Made by a program: the position numbers and the translations under genes | Part shown: positions 1 to 7,700 of the stretch, in pieces | How positions within the stretch are numbered: the stretch's first letter is position 1 | How the letters are laid out: each line of letters starts with the position of its first letter | DNA from: Bacteroidota bacterium | Lineage (GTDB): Bacteria; Bacteroidota; Bacteroidia; Bacteroidales; GCA-2748055 | DNA length: 10,489 nt | NCBI GenBank assembly: GCA_030592605.1 | Contig: JAUVIT010000027.1 | Location: 1-10,489 of the forward strand | Direction: 5' to 3' | The notes under the pieces: generated by a model | The model's input: only the letters and a program-made list of their open reading frames with translations | Databases searched by the model: none | What the model was told of the DNA's origin: nothing

Positions 1-1
1 C

Positions 2-352
2 TTTACGTGTGGTGGAAAGTTGCAAAAGTATATGTTGACGAGAATGGAATTGATGCAACACGCTACCAATTACCTTGAAACCATACAGCCAGGGGATTTT
101 GATCATTTCGAGTTTTTGGATGACATCCGGCGTGATTTAGATGCCTGGGAAAAGGAAAGACTCATCACAATACTCAATGAGGGAGTGGAAAGGGGTGAAT
201 TTGATATCAAGCTGGATACAGAAATTTTGAGCGACATGTTCATCATGATCGTTAAGGGACTGGAGGTTCCATTTTTCATACAGGGTAAGTATGAGCAGTA
301 TCTCCCACATCTTGACGAGATGGCAAAAATCTTTATTAATGGATTGAAATAG
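2..352 (+). CDS. TetR/AcrR-family transcriptional regulator, C-terminal part (5' end cut by window)
   Basis: The frame is open from base 2 to the TAG at 350-352, so the gene begins before the window. About 116 residues are visible. They are mainly helical and carry the usual look of a TetR ligand-binding and dimerisation domain: a run like ERLITILNEGVERGEF, then an acidic stretch, then a hydrophobic helix (SDMFIMIVKGLEVPFF), and a final helix before the stop. The R-x-L...I..G...GEF pattern is common in TetR C-terminal domains. The DNA-binding helix-turn-helix would lie upstream and is not seen, so the family call rests on the C-terminal half alone. The in-frame TTG at 20 and ATG at 32 are internal and unlikely to be starts. 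The gene lies 84 bases ahead of a same-strand lipid-type gene run and may control it, but nothing in the sequence proves this. Confidence 0.72.
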   Translation, partial: FTCGGKLQKYMLTRMELMQHATNYLETIQPGDFDHFEFLDDIRRDLDAWEKERLITILNEGVERGEFDIKLDTEILSDMFIMIVKGLEVPFFIQGKYEQYLPHLDEMAKIFINGLK

Positions 353-436
353 TTTTTTTTCTCTAAAATTGACTAATAAACGAAAAAAGTATAAACAGGC
401 TATTTCAAAATATATATAGAACGAAGAAAGTCGATT
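353..436 (+). promoter_or_regulatory. AT-rich intergenic gap with a possible promoter for the acyltransferase-led run
   Basis: This is the only sizeable gap in the plus-strand block and it is very AT-rich. A TTGACT at 369-374 is followed 15 bases later by TATAAA at 390-395, a sigma70-like pair with a short spacer. A TATATATAGA also lies at 411-420. A clear Bacteroidota-type -7 element (TAnnTTTG) was not found. As this is the break between the TetR gene and the packed genes after it, a promoter here is plausible, but the exact boxes are a guess. Confidence 0.2.
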
Positions 437-1003
437 ATGAAAACAAAATATGGTAAAGTGTTATCGAAGTTAGGTTGGGAGATCATGGGCGAATTTCCTG
501 ATGTGAAGAAATCTGTAATCATTTTTGCCCCACATACGGCTCATATAGACGCCTTTTATGGAAAGCTGGGTTTTAATGAAGTGGGTATTAAGTATTTATT
601 CCTTTCAAAAAAGGAACTGTTCTTTTTTCCTATGAACCTGGTGATGAAAAAGTTTGGTTCAATGGCTGTGCGGGGAGTGACAGGCAAAAATGCTATTTAT
701 CAGGTCGTTGATATCTTGAATCACACGGAAGAACTCAATGTAGTTATATCACCTGAGGGACGCATTTCTAAAGTAAAAGATTGGAATAAAGGATTCTATT
801 ATATGGCAGTAAAAGCCCAGGTACCTATTGTGGTGACATATCTCGATTATGAAAACAAACAACTGGGTATTAAAGGCATTATTCATGATTTACATAATTA
901 CGAAAAAGTTGAACAGCAGATAAATGGTATGTATGAAGATGTTAAAGAGAAGAATCCTGAAGATTTCATATTGGCTTGTAAGTGCTATTTTTTTTTGCGT
1001 TAA
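437..1003 (+). CDS. PlsC-like 1-acyl-glycerol-3-phosphate (lysophospholipid) acyltransferase family protein
   Basis: This 188-residue protein belongs to the PlsC/LPLAT acyltransferase superfamily, which moves acyl chains onto lysophospholipids or related acceptors at the inner membrane. Motif I, H-x4-D, is present as HTAHID (His33, Asp38). A motif II-like segment follows (GSMAVRGVTGKNA). Motif III is SPEGR (Pro106-Arg109), where most relatives have PEGT. A conserved-looking helix (WNKGFYYMAVKAQVPIVV) comes next. There is no obvious membrane anchor, and the length fits the short Bacteroidota forms. The ATG follows an A-rich stretch (gaacgaagaaag) that could help ribosome binding. The last nine residues (ACKCYFFLR), coded across a run of nine T, look less conserved, but the length is normal. 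It is the first gene after the regulator gap, 27 bases ahead of a patatin-like lipase. The acceptor lipid cannot be told. This gene is noticeably more AT-rich than the genes from about 1030 on. Confidence 0.88.
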   Translation: MKTKYGKVLSKLGWEIMGEFPDVKKSVIIFAPHTAHIDAFYGKLGFNEVGIKYLFLSKKELFFFPMNLVMKKFGSMAVRGVTGKNAIYQVVDILNHTEELNVVISPEGRISKVKDWNKGFYYMAVKAQVPIVVTYLDYENKQLGIKGIIHDLHNYEKVEQQINGMYEDVKEKNPEDFILACKCYFFLR

Positions 1004-1030
1004 ACAGATTTAAAACGAATGTAGTTTCAA

Positions 1031-1915
1031 ATGAAAAGTACTGAAAAACAGAAAGTGGCGCTTGTACTTTCCGGGGGAGCTGCCCGGGGTATTGCACACA
1101 TAGGGGTGATCGAAGAGCTGGAAAACAGGGCTTATGAAATAACTTCTATCGCAGGTACCTCCATGGGGGCTCTCGTCGGTGGCGTTTATGCTACCGGAAA
1201 ACTGGCAGAGTTTAAAGAATTTTTATACACACTTGACCGGAATAAGACATTTCGTATGGTGGACTTTATCCTGAGTAAGCAGGGCCTGATCAAAGGGGAT
1301 AGGGTTCTGAATAAAATGAAGGATTTTGTTCCGGATATGCTCATCGAAGAACTTGCTCTGCCCTATGCCGCTGTGGCAGTTGACTTGATAAACAAGGAAG
1401 AGGTAGTATTGCGGACCGGGAGTCTATATCATGCCATTCGGGCTTCCATCTCCATTCCAACAGTCCTCACGCCGGTAAAGGAAGAGAAGCGGTTACTGGT
1501 GGATGGAGGACTCCTGAATAGCATTCCCATGGCTTATGTGAAGCGCAGGGAAGGAGATATGATGATTGCAGTTCATGTAAATGCTAATATACCCAAAGAA
1601 AGGCCGGAAATAACCAAAGAGACCGTCAAGAAGCAAGCTCTGTACCAGAAGAAAATCAGAGAATTCTACCATCACATTATCCCTTCTTCTTCCACGACAG
1701 AAGAGAAGCTGGGCTATTTTTCCTTGATTAGTAAGAGTTTTGAATTGATGACTGCCCGCATGGCTGAGGACAAGATCAAGCAATATAGCCCCGATGTACT
1801 GATCAATGTGTCGCGTGAATCTTGCAACTTCTATGACTTCTACAAGGCTGAAGAACAGGTAGAGGCCGGCAGGAGGTCCGCCGTGGAAGTGCTGGATTCA
1901 ATAAATGATCAATAG
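1031..1915 (+). CDS. Patatin-like phospholipase family protein (RssA-like)
   Basis: This is a 294-residue patatin-like acyl hydrolase. All active-site elements are present: the glycine-rich oxyanion loop GGAARG (residues 15-20), the nucleophile elbow G-T-S-M-G with Ser44, and the dyad aspartate in D-G-G at Asp158. Patatins use this Ser/Asp dyad to cleave acyl chains from phospholipids or related lipids. No signal peptide or transmembrane segment is seen, so it is probably cytoplasmic or peripheral to the membrane. The length matches the bacterial RssA/YchK-like group, and the C-terminal 120 residues are helical and charged. It follows the acyltransferase by 27 bases and ends one base before the likely start of the glycosyltransferase. 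The pairing with an acyltransferase suggests phospholipid remodelling, which is an inference. The substrate is unknown. Confidence 0.94.
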   Translation: MKSTEKQKVALVLSGGAARGIAHIGVIEELENRAYEITSIAGTSMGALVGGVYATGKLAEFKEFLYTLDRNKTFRMVDFILSKQGLIKGDRVLNKMKDFVPDMLIEELALPYAAVAVDLINKEEVVLRTGSLYHAIRASISIPTVLTPVKEEKRLLVDGGLLNSIPMAYVKRREGDMMIAVHVNANIPKERPEITKETVKKQALYQKKIREFYHHIIPSSSTTEEKLGYFSLISKSFELMTARMAEDKIKQYSPDVLINVSRESCNFYDFYKAEEQVEAGRRSAVEVLDSINDQ

Positions 1916-1916
1916 G

Positions 1917-2684
1917 ATGAAAAAAGTCAGCATTATCATATGTGCCTTTAACGAGGAAGAGACCATTAAGAAAGTCGTCAGTGCCTGTTGCCGCTTCAAT
2001 CCCACGGCCGAAGTGATGGTGGTGGATGACGGTTCGACCGATGCTACAGGACAGATATTAAAGGATCTGGGAAAGGAGTATAAGTTCCGTTATGAAAAGC
2101 TTCCTGAGAACAAAGGAAAAAGCTGGGCCATGGTCCACGGGGTGGAGCAGACCACGGGAGACATTATTCTCTTTTTTGATGCTGATGTGAGCCGTATCTC
2201 CAGGCAGCATTTTAAGAGTCTGCTTAAGCCCTTTATGGATGATTCTGCCGATATGGTTCTGGGCCAGCCTCGGGAAACCATGATCGACTACCGAATCAAT
2301 CCCTTTAAGTCACTTACCGGAGAGCGTGCCATGTACCGCAGCGACATTATGTCCATCCTGGAAGACATCCGCGAAATCCGTTTCGGGGTAGAGACCTTTA
2401 TCAACCTTTATTATCAGGCCGAAGGTAAGCGGATCAAGTATGTGCTGCTGGAAGGGCTTTTACATCCCAATACATTTGAAAAAACTTCCAAGGTAGTTGC
2501 GACGAAAAAATACATCAGTGAAGGTCAGGAGATTGCTCTGACCTATATGAATAATTATAATCTGATTGTAAGGCGTATAGAGAACAAAATGAATCATGCC
2601 AGCAGGAAGACCATGGATCTGATATCGGAGGTCCAGGTACGGATTAACCGGGAAATAGAAGAGTTCATTAATAATTTAAATTAA
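1917..2684 (+). CDS. Glycosyltransferase family 2 protein
   Basis: This is a GT-A fold family 2 glycosyltransferase of about 255 residues. It opens with the typical first strand KKVSIIICAFNEEETI. The nucleotide-binding VVDDGSTD lies near residue 38 and the metal-binding FFDADV near residue 90. The first ATG at 1905 overlaps the patatin gene by 11 bases. The ATG at 1917, one base after the patatin TAG, gives the classic MKKVSIII start and is preferred. No transmembrane helices are seen, unlike many polyprenyl-phosphate glycosyltransferases, so it is probably soluble or peripheral. The middle holds a region typical of dolichyl-phosphate-mannose-synthase-like enzymes (GERAMYRSDI), but the donor and acceptor cannot be told. 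The C-terminal 60 residues are helical and charged, perhaps a coiled coil. Tight coupling to the patatin upstream and the phasin-like gene 7 bases downstream suggests a shared mRNA, perhaps for making or modifying a glycolipid. Confidence 0.92.
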   Translation: MKKVSIIICAFNEEETIKKVVSACCRFNPTAEVMVVDDGSTDATGQILKDLGKEYKFRYEKLPENKGKSWAMVHGVEQTTGDIILFFDADVSRISRQHFKSLLKPFMDDSADMVLGQPRETMIDYRINPFKSLTGERAMYRSDIMSILEDIREIRFGVETFINLYYQAEGKRIKYVLLEGLLHPNTFEKTSKVVATKKYISEGQEIALTYMNNYNLIVRRIENKMNHASRKTMDLISEVQVRINREIEEFINNLN

Positions 2685-2691
2685 AGTAATC

Positions 2692-3006
2692 ATGATAGAA
2701 CAAATAAAAAAAGGAGTCCTGACCGGGATTGGATTGGGACTGATGACCAATGAGAAAATACTGGAGTTTGCCAGAAAAAGTGCAGAAGAGGCAAAACTTT
2801 CAACCGAAGAGGCCCGCAAGCTGGCAGATGAACTGCTGGAACAGTCAGAAGAAGCTAAAAAGAAGCTGGAGGACAAAATAGACGAGCAAATCAAACAACA
2901 GTTTGACAGGATGGGACTGGCCACCAAGGAAGATGTGGCGGAACTGAAGAAAGAGATCCTGAAGCTGCATAAGGGGCAAAAGAAGCAAAAGAAAGTAAGC
3001 AGCTAA
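2692..3006 (+). CDS. Small phasin-like (PhaI/COG3937-type) coiled-coil protein
   Basis: This 104-residue protein has a short hydrophobic N-terminal part (KKGVLTGIGLGLMT, about residues 6-19). A long, highly charged Ala/Glu/Lys-rich helix follows (about residues 25-75), then a short acidic-basic segment (TKEDVAELKKEI) and a lysine-rich tail. This layout fits the phasin-family proteins grouped as polyhydroxyalkanoate synthesis regulator phasins, which are often found beside ABC1/AarF kinases. No PHA synthase is in this window, so a granule role is not shown, and a membrane- or kinase-associated coiled-coil role is equally possible. It starts 7 bases after the glycosyltransferase stop. Its TAA overlaps the ATG of the kinase gene by one base (TAATG), a form typical of translational coupling. 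The gene itself looks intact although its partner is broken. Confidence 0.72.
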   Translation: MIEQIKKGVLTGIGLGLMTNEKILEFARKSAEEAKLSTEEARKLADELLEQSEEAKKKLEDKIDEQIKQQFDRMGLATKEDVAELKKEILKLHKGQKKQKKVSS

Positions 3007-4417
3007 TGTCGGGACGGAATGTGGTACATAAGACTTACCGCCATACTCAGCGCTACCTTGAGATCCTCAGGGTGCTTTCCAGGTATGGATTCTATGACCT
3101 GATCGCCCAATCGGGGTTTGATTTGCTGGGGCCGCTGGGCAAGAAGATCAGCCTAAAGCGACCAGAGGATTCTGTATTAAAACTGAGCCGCTGGGAGCGG
3201 GTGCGCCTGGCCCTGGAGGAGCTGGGGCCCACCTACATCAAGTTTGGCCAGATTCTGAGTACCAGGGGCGACCTGGTGCCGGTCGGACTGGTGGAGGAGC
3301 TTCAGAAACTGCAGGATAAGGTGCCTCCTTTCCCGGGGAAGGAAGCTGTTGGATGGATCGAAAAGGAATTGGGCAGACCGCTGGGGGAATTGTTCGAAGA
3401 TTTTTCAGCGGAGCCCATCGCTGCAGCCTCCATGGCCCAGGTACATAAGGCCACTACTATTGATGGTGACCATGTGGCGGTAAAAGTACAGCGACCCGGG
3501 ATCAGGCGGATGATTGATACCGATCTGGAGATCATGCATCACAGCTGGCGGTGTCGCTGGAGAAACATGTACCCGACCTGGGGCATGCAGACCTGGTAAA
3601 TATTGTAAACGAGTTTGACCAGTCCATTCACAGGGAGCTGAGTTTCTCAACTGAAGCCTCCAGCATTGAGCGTTTTGGGAACAACCTGCGCAGTGACCCG
3701 ACGGTGTATGTACCCCATTGCTACCGGAAATATAGTACTGGAAAAGTACTTACAATGGAATTTATCGAGGGCACCAAAATTTCGGAGGTCGAAAGATTTG
3801 AAGAAATTGATCTGGATCCGAAACTGATTGCATAGCGTGGCATTAACCTGGAGCTTAAGCAGATTTTTGAGTATGGTTTTTTCCATGCTGATCCACATCC
3901 GGGAATTGATAATCACAATGGTAGTCGGGGCCATCAACCGGGATTATGATAAAATTACCAGGAATGCACTGAAGATCTGTGAGACAACTGGCGAGGTCAA
4001 TATGCGTCGACTGGAACTGCAGGTCACAGAACTGGTGGATCTCAATTTCCACCAGTCACTTGAGAATATTGATATGCGGGAGCTTTTTGCCTACCTGGTT
4101 ATGCTAGCGGACCTGTTTGCGCTGGGTCGGGCACTGGTCCTTCTCCAGGGAGATGGCGAGCTACTTGATCCGGAATTTAACATAGCAAACCAGGTGGCTC
4201 CCTATTTTAAGAAGCTCGTGAGGAGGCGCTTCCGGCCCGAACAATATGTTATGGAGATGGCTGTATCTTCCAAGGAGATGCTTCGTCTATCCTGGTACTG
4301 GCCAAGGTGCCACCCATGTGGCACGACATACCGGTCATCGGACTGGTGGGCTTCCTGGGTGCAACGATACTGGGTTTCTGGCTCCTGCTCTCTATTATCA
4401 GGCACGGCAAGTTATAG
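3006..4417 (+). pseudogene. Decayed ABC1/AarF/UbiB-family atypical kinase (frameshift, stop, two internal deletions)
   Basis: Homology to ABC1/UbiB kinases runs across the whole span but in changing frames. The first part (3006 to about 3542) has the N-terminal KxGQ motif as K79-F-G-Q82, the Ala-rich loop AAASMAQVH and the VAVKVQRPG strand. Homology then moves to the frame of 3542-3833, giving LAVSLEKHVPDLG and LTMEFIEG. This fits loss of one base near 3541-3543. A TAG at 3833 interrupts the frame, after which RGINLELKQIFEYGFFHADPHPG continues. At about 3898-3905 the sequence jumps to another frame at ELIITMVVGAINRDYDKI, omitting roughly 25 residues that should hold the DFG motif. At about 4281-4292 a second jump skips perhaps 50-65 residues and lands on SSILVLAKVPPMW, followed by the final membrane helix and SIIRHGKL with TAG at 4415-4417. 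About 470 codons remain where the family usually has about 550. The kinase is almost certainly inactive. Members regulate ubiquinone or other isoprenoid lipid metabolism, often beside phasin-like genes as here. Confidence 0.9.
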
Positions 4418-4455
4418 CGTGCGGCCAATAATTATTCAACCCTGGAACCATCCAA

Positions 4456-4749
4456 CTAATAGTAATCAACGATATCCCACACAAATGCACGGATACCAAC
4501 ATCCGTATTCTCTTCGTCGAGCTTTTTGATGCCTTCCAGTACGGCTTTAACTGTTTCATCTTCCATCACAGCCATCCTGGCCGTGTTCTGCTCCGGCCAG
4601 GTGTGGGTGTTCATATGAGGCGGACCATCCACGCTGCCCCGGCCTGTAAGATCAGTCCAGCGTGTAAAACCCCTGATTTTCAGTTTCTCAAACAGGTACT
4701 CTACCTTTTCAGTTTGTGCCTGGTTATATACAATAAATACAGCTTTCAT
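4456..4749 (-). CDS. PG0541-family transporter-associated protein (PII/CutA-like small protein)
   Basis: This 97-residue protein matches my memory of the PG0541 family of Bacteroidota, small proteins coded directly after RND pumps and thought to have a PII/CutA-like ferredoxin fold. Features fitting this are the opening strand MKAVFIVYNQ, a helix (QTEKVEYLFEKLKIRG), a loop rich in Gly, Pro and His (GRGSVDGPPHMNTHTWPEQN, with His45, His49 and Trp51), a strand (TARMAVMEDE), a second helix and a closing strand (IRAFVWDIVDYY). The ATG lies two bases after the RND stop, so the two are very likely co-translated. Its job is unknown. A sensor or modulator that binds a metal or small ligand and acts on the pump is an inference from the fold and position. 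There is no signal peptide, so it should be cytoplasmic, facing the inner side of the pump. Confidence 0.83.
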   Translation of the reverse strand: MKAVFIVYNQAQTEKVEYLFEKLKIRGFTRWTDLTGRGSVDGPPHMNTHTWPEQNTARMAVMEDETVKAVLEGIKKLDEENTDVGIRAFVWDIVDYY

Positions 4750-4751
4750 CT

Positions 4752-7700
4752 CTAATTATTTTCAGGATTTCCCTCCCCAGTTCCATTCATAAAATCATAT
4801 TCCGTCTTTACCTTCCGCGCGTCACTTTTGCGTAACATCATATGGTATACGACTGGTACCAGTACTAAGGTTACAATTGTGGAGAAGATTAATCCACCTA
4901 TTACCGCAATTCCCATGGGACTCCAGATCTCCGATCCGGATCCGGTACTCAAGGCCAGTGGCAACATAGCCAGGATTGTGGTCAGAGAGGTCATCAGAAC
5001 AGGCCTCAGCCTGGATTTCCCTGATTCCACGATGGCTTCTTTCAGTTCCACTCCGCGGGCACGCGTCAGGTTTATATAGTCCACCAGAACGATGGCATTC
5101 TTCACTACGATGCCGACCAGCATCACTCCTCCGACCATGGATATCACGTTCATGGTGGTGCCTGTGACCACATGGGCCAGAACCACACCCGTAAAGGCGA
5201 AGGGAATGGAGAACATGATAATAAAGGGCATCTTCAGGGATTCGAACTGAGAGGCCATTACCAGGTAAGTAAGTATCAGGCTGAGCAGCAAGAGCAGCAT
5301 CAGGTCCTTCATGGATTCCTGCATATCCTCTACGGCTCCTCCCATTTGAAGATTTACATCCGAAGGGATGTCCATCTGATTAATCTTAGCTTGTACCTGC
5401 TCGGCCATAACACTCAGGGGAACCTTATAAGGAGTGATGGAAACAGTGACCATCCGTTCCCTGTTTTTGCGCTCGATATTGGGTGGTGACCAGTGTTCTT
5501 CAATATCGGCCACCTCGCCCAGGCGGATGACCTGGTTTTGCATATTCATCAGAGCAATATCGTTGAGGTTGGAAAGTGAGCTGCGTTCCTCCTCCACGAA
5601 TCGGACCACAATATCGTATTCTTCACCTTCCTCACGGTAGCGGCTCATATAGGGACCTTCCACCCGGTTGCGTACCGAATTGGCAAGGGTGTAAGTATTC
5701 AGACCGTGCTGAGCCATTTTTTCCCGGTCCGGAACTATCTGAAGCTGCGGTTTGGAAGGATCACGACTCACATTGACGTTGGTGGCCCCCTCTATGGTGC
5801 TCACACTGTCGGCCAATGCATTAGCAATCAGAGATGTGGTTTCAAAATCATAACCATAGATTTCCAAGACCACATTGTTTTCAGTGGTTCCACCCATGCC
5901 CCCGTTGGGGACCACATCGAAGGTGACAATCTCCGGGATGGTCTCCAGGTATTCGGTGAGCATGTTGCTCAGGTCCCAGACGTTGCGATTCCTTGTTTCA
6001 AGGTCTGTCAGCGTAAAGTTGATATTGATCCGGTGAGATCCCGTCTCCATGAAAAGGGACATGAACCCTCCCTGGTCGTCCGAACCGGATGAAGTATAAT
6101 AAAATTTGGCCTCAGGCATGTTCTCTTCGATAAAAGCATCAATTTTACGAGCCACTTTGGTGGTCTCATCCACCCGCAGTCCGGTCTGTAATTCAATGGC
6201 AGCAGTCATCGAGCCCTGGTCGGCCTCTGGCATAAACTGAAAGCCCATACCACCGGCCATCATCATGGAAAGTAGGAAGATCACAAAGGCAATGATCAGG
6301 GTACCCCACCTGAAACGGAGTGCAAGTTTCAGCGTGCGGCTGTAAAAACCATCCAGACTGTTCAGGAAGCGCCCGATAATATTGTCATAAGAGATGGCCC
6401 TGACTTTTTCAGGTTTCTTCCTTAGCTTCATCATTTTTGAAGCCAGCATGGGAGTCAGGGTGATGGCACTTATGGTAGAGGTCACCACGGTGATTGTTAC
6501 AATATAGCCCAGGGGCCGGAACAATTCACCTGTCATACCACCGATCAGGGTGAGGGGCAGGAACACAGCCACAACCGTAAGGGTGGTTACGATAACTGCC
6601 AGCCACACTTCATTGGTGGCATAGATGGCCGCCTCCCGCGGCCTGGCACCCCTTTCCACGTGTTTTGTAATATTCTCCAGGACCACAATGGCATCATCGA
6701 CCACCATCCCGATGGCAATGGACAGGGACGAAAGGGCTATAATATTGATGGAGCTCCCTGAGATATAGAGATAGATAAAGGAGACAATCAATGATATGGG
6801 TATGGTCAGGATCACGATAAATGTTGCCCTCCATCGACCCAGGAAGAAGAGTACCACCAGGACCACCGCGATGGCAGCATACATCAGCGTATTGGACAGG
6901 TTATTAATGGATTCAGAAATGAACAGGGAGGAGTCCCAGAAGGTGGTGATCTCAATATCGTCGGGTAGGCTTTTTATTAACTCGGGCATCATAGCATTGA
7001 TATCCTGGCAAACCTGCACGGTATTTGCCCCTGACTGTTTCTGGATCACTATGCGCATCCCGGTTTTTCCATTCAGACGTTCATCCAGAGAGGTGTCACG
7101 GATGGTATCCCTGACAGTGGCCACATCACTCAGGTAAACGGTTTGTCCGTTAAAGCTGGCAAGAACAATATCGTCGAGGACATCGCTGGAAGGAAATTCG
7201 CCTTTGACCCTCAGGGGATAATCCATCATTCCCATCTCCAGGTTTCCTGCAGGCAGGTTGAGGTTTTCAGCATTAAGAACCCCTGCAATCATCTCCACGC
7301 TAATATTGTAGGATTCCATCTTGCGGGGATCGATGTCCACCTGTATCTCACGGCCCGGTGCACCCATCAGGCCCACAGACCCTACTCCGTCTATCCGGTT
7401 GAGTGGGTTCACCACCTTTTCATCCAGGATGTTGGCAATGGCCTCAAAACTTTCATCTGCTGTGACCCCGTAAAACAAAACGGGCATGGCACTTGAACTG
7501 AATTTGAAGAGCATGGGCTTTTCTACTTCCTCGGGAAGGAAGGTTTCAATAAAACTGATCCCGTCCCTCATTTCATTGGAGGCCTCGTCCAGATTGGTTC
7601 CCCATTCAAATTCACAGACCACGATGGACATGTTATCACGCGATGTGGAAGTGATGTTCTTCAGGTTGCCAACAGAGTTCAGACCGTCCTCAATGGTCCG

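Noticed and set aside
330..362. Rho-independent terminator after the TetR gene, because of a run of eight T
   Set aside because: No GC-rich stem was found before the T run.
955..1003. Frameshift at the nine-T run near the end of the acyltransferase
   Set aside because: The protein has the normal family length and the poor conservation is limited to the last nine residues. No better continuation was seen in other frames before the next gene.
3530..3560. Programmed ribosomal frameshift in the ABC1 kinase
   Set aside because: No slippery heptamer or clear downstream structure was seen, and the same gene has a stop and two deletions further on, so decay explains it better.
4418..4455. Bidirectional terminator between the converging blocks
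   Set aside because: Only a perfect 10-base AT palindrome (AATAATTATT, 4427-4436) without loop or GC stem was seen, too weak to call a terminator.
3828..4529. A separate 233-codon protein gene starting at 3828
   Set aside because: Its middle part is ABC1 kinase sequence, its first and last parts are out-of-frame readings, and it runs into the convergent gene. It is a fragment of the pseudogene.
5172..6092. Several plus-strand open frames of 60-130 codons opposite the RND pump
   Set aside because: All are antisense to an intact 1046-residue pump and show no family motif.
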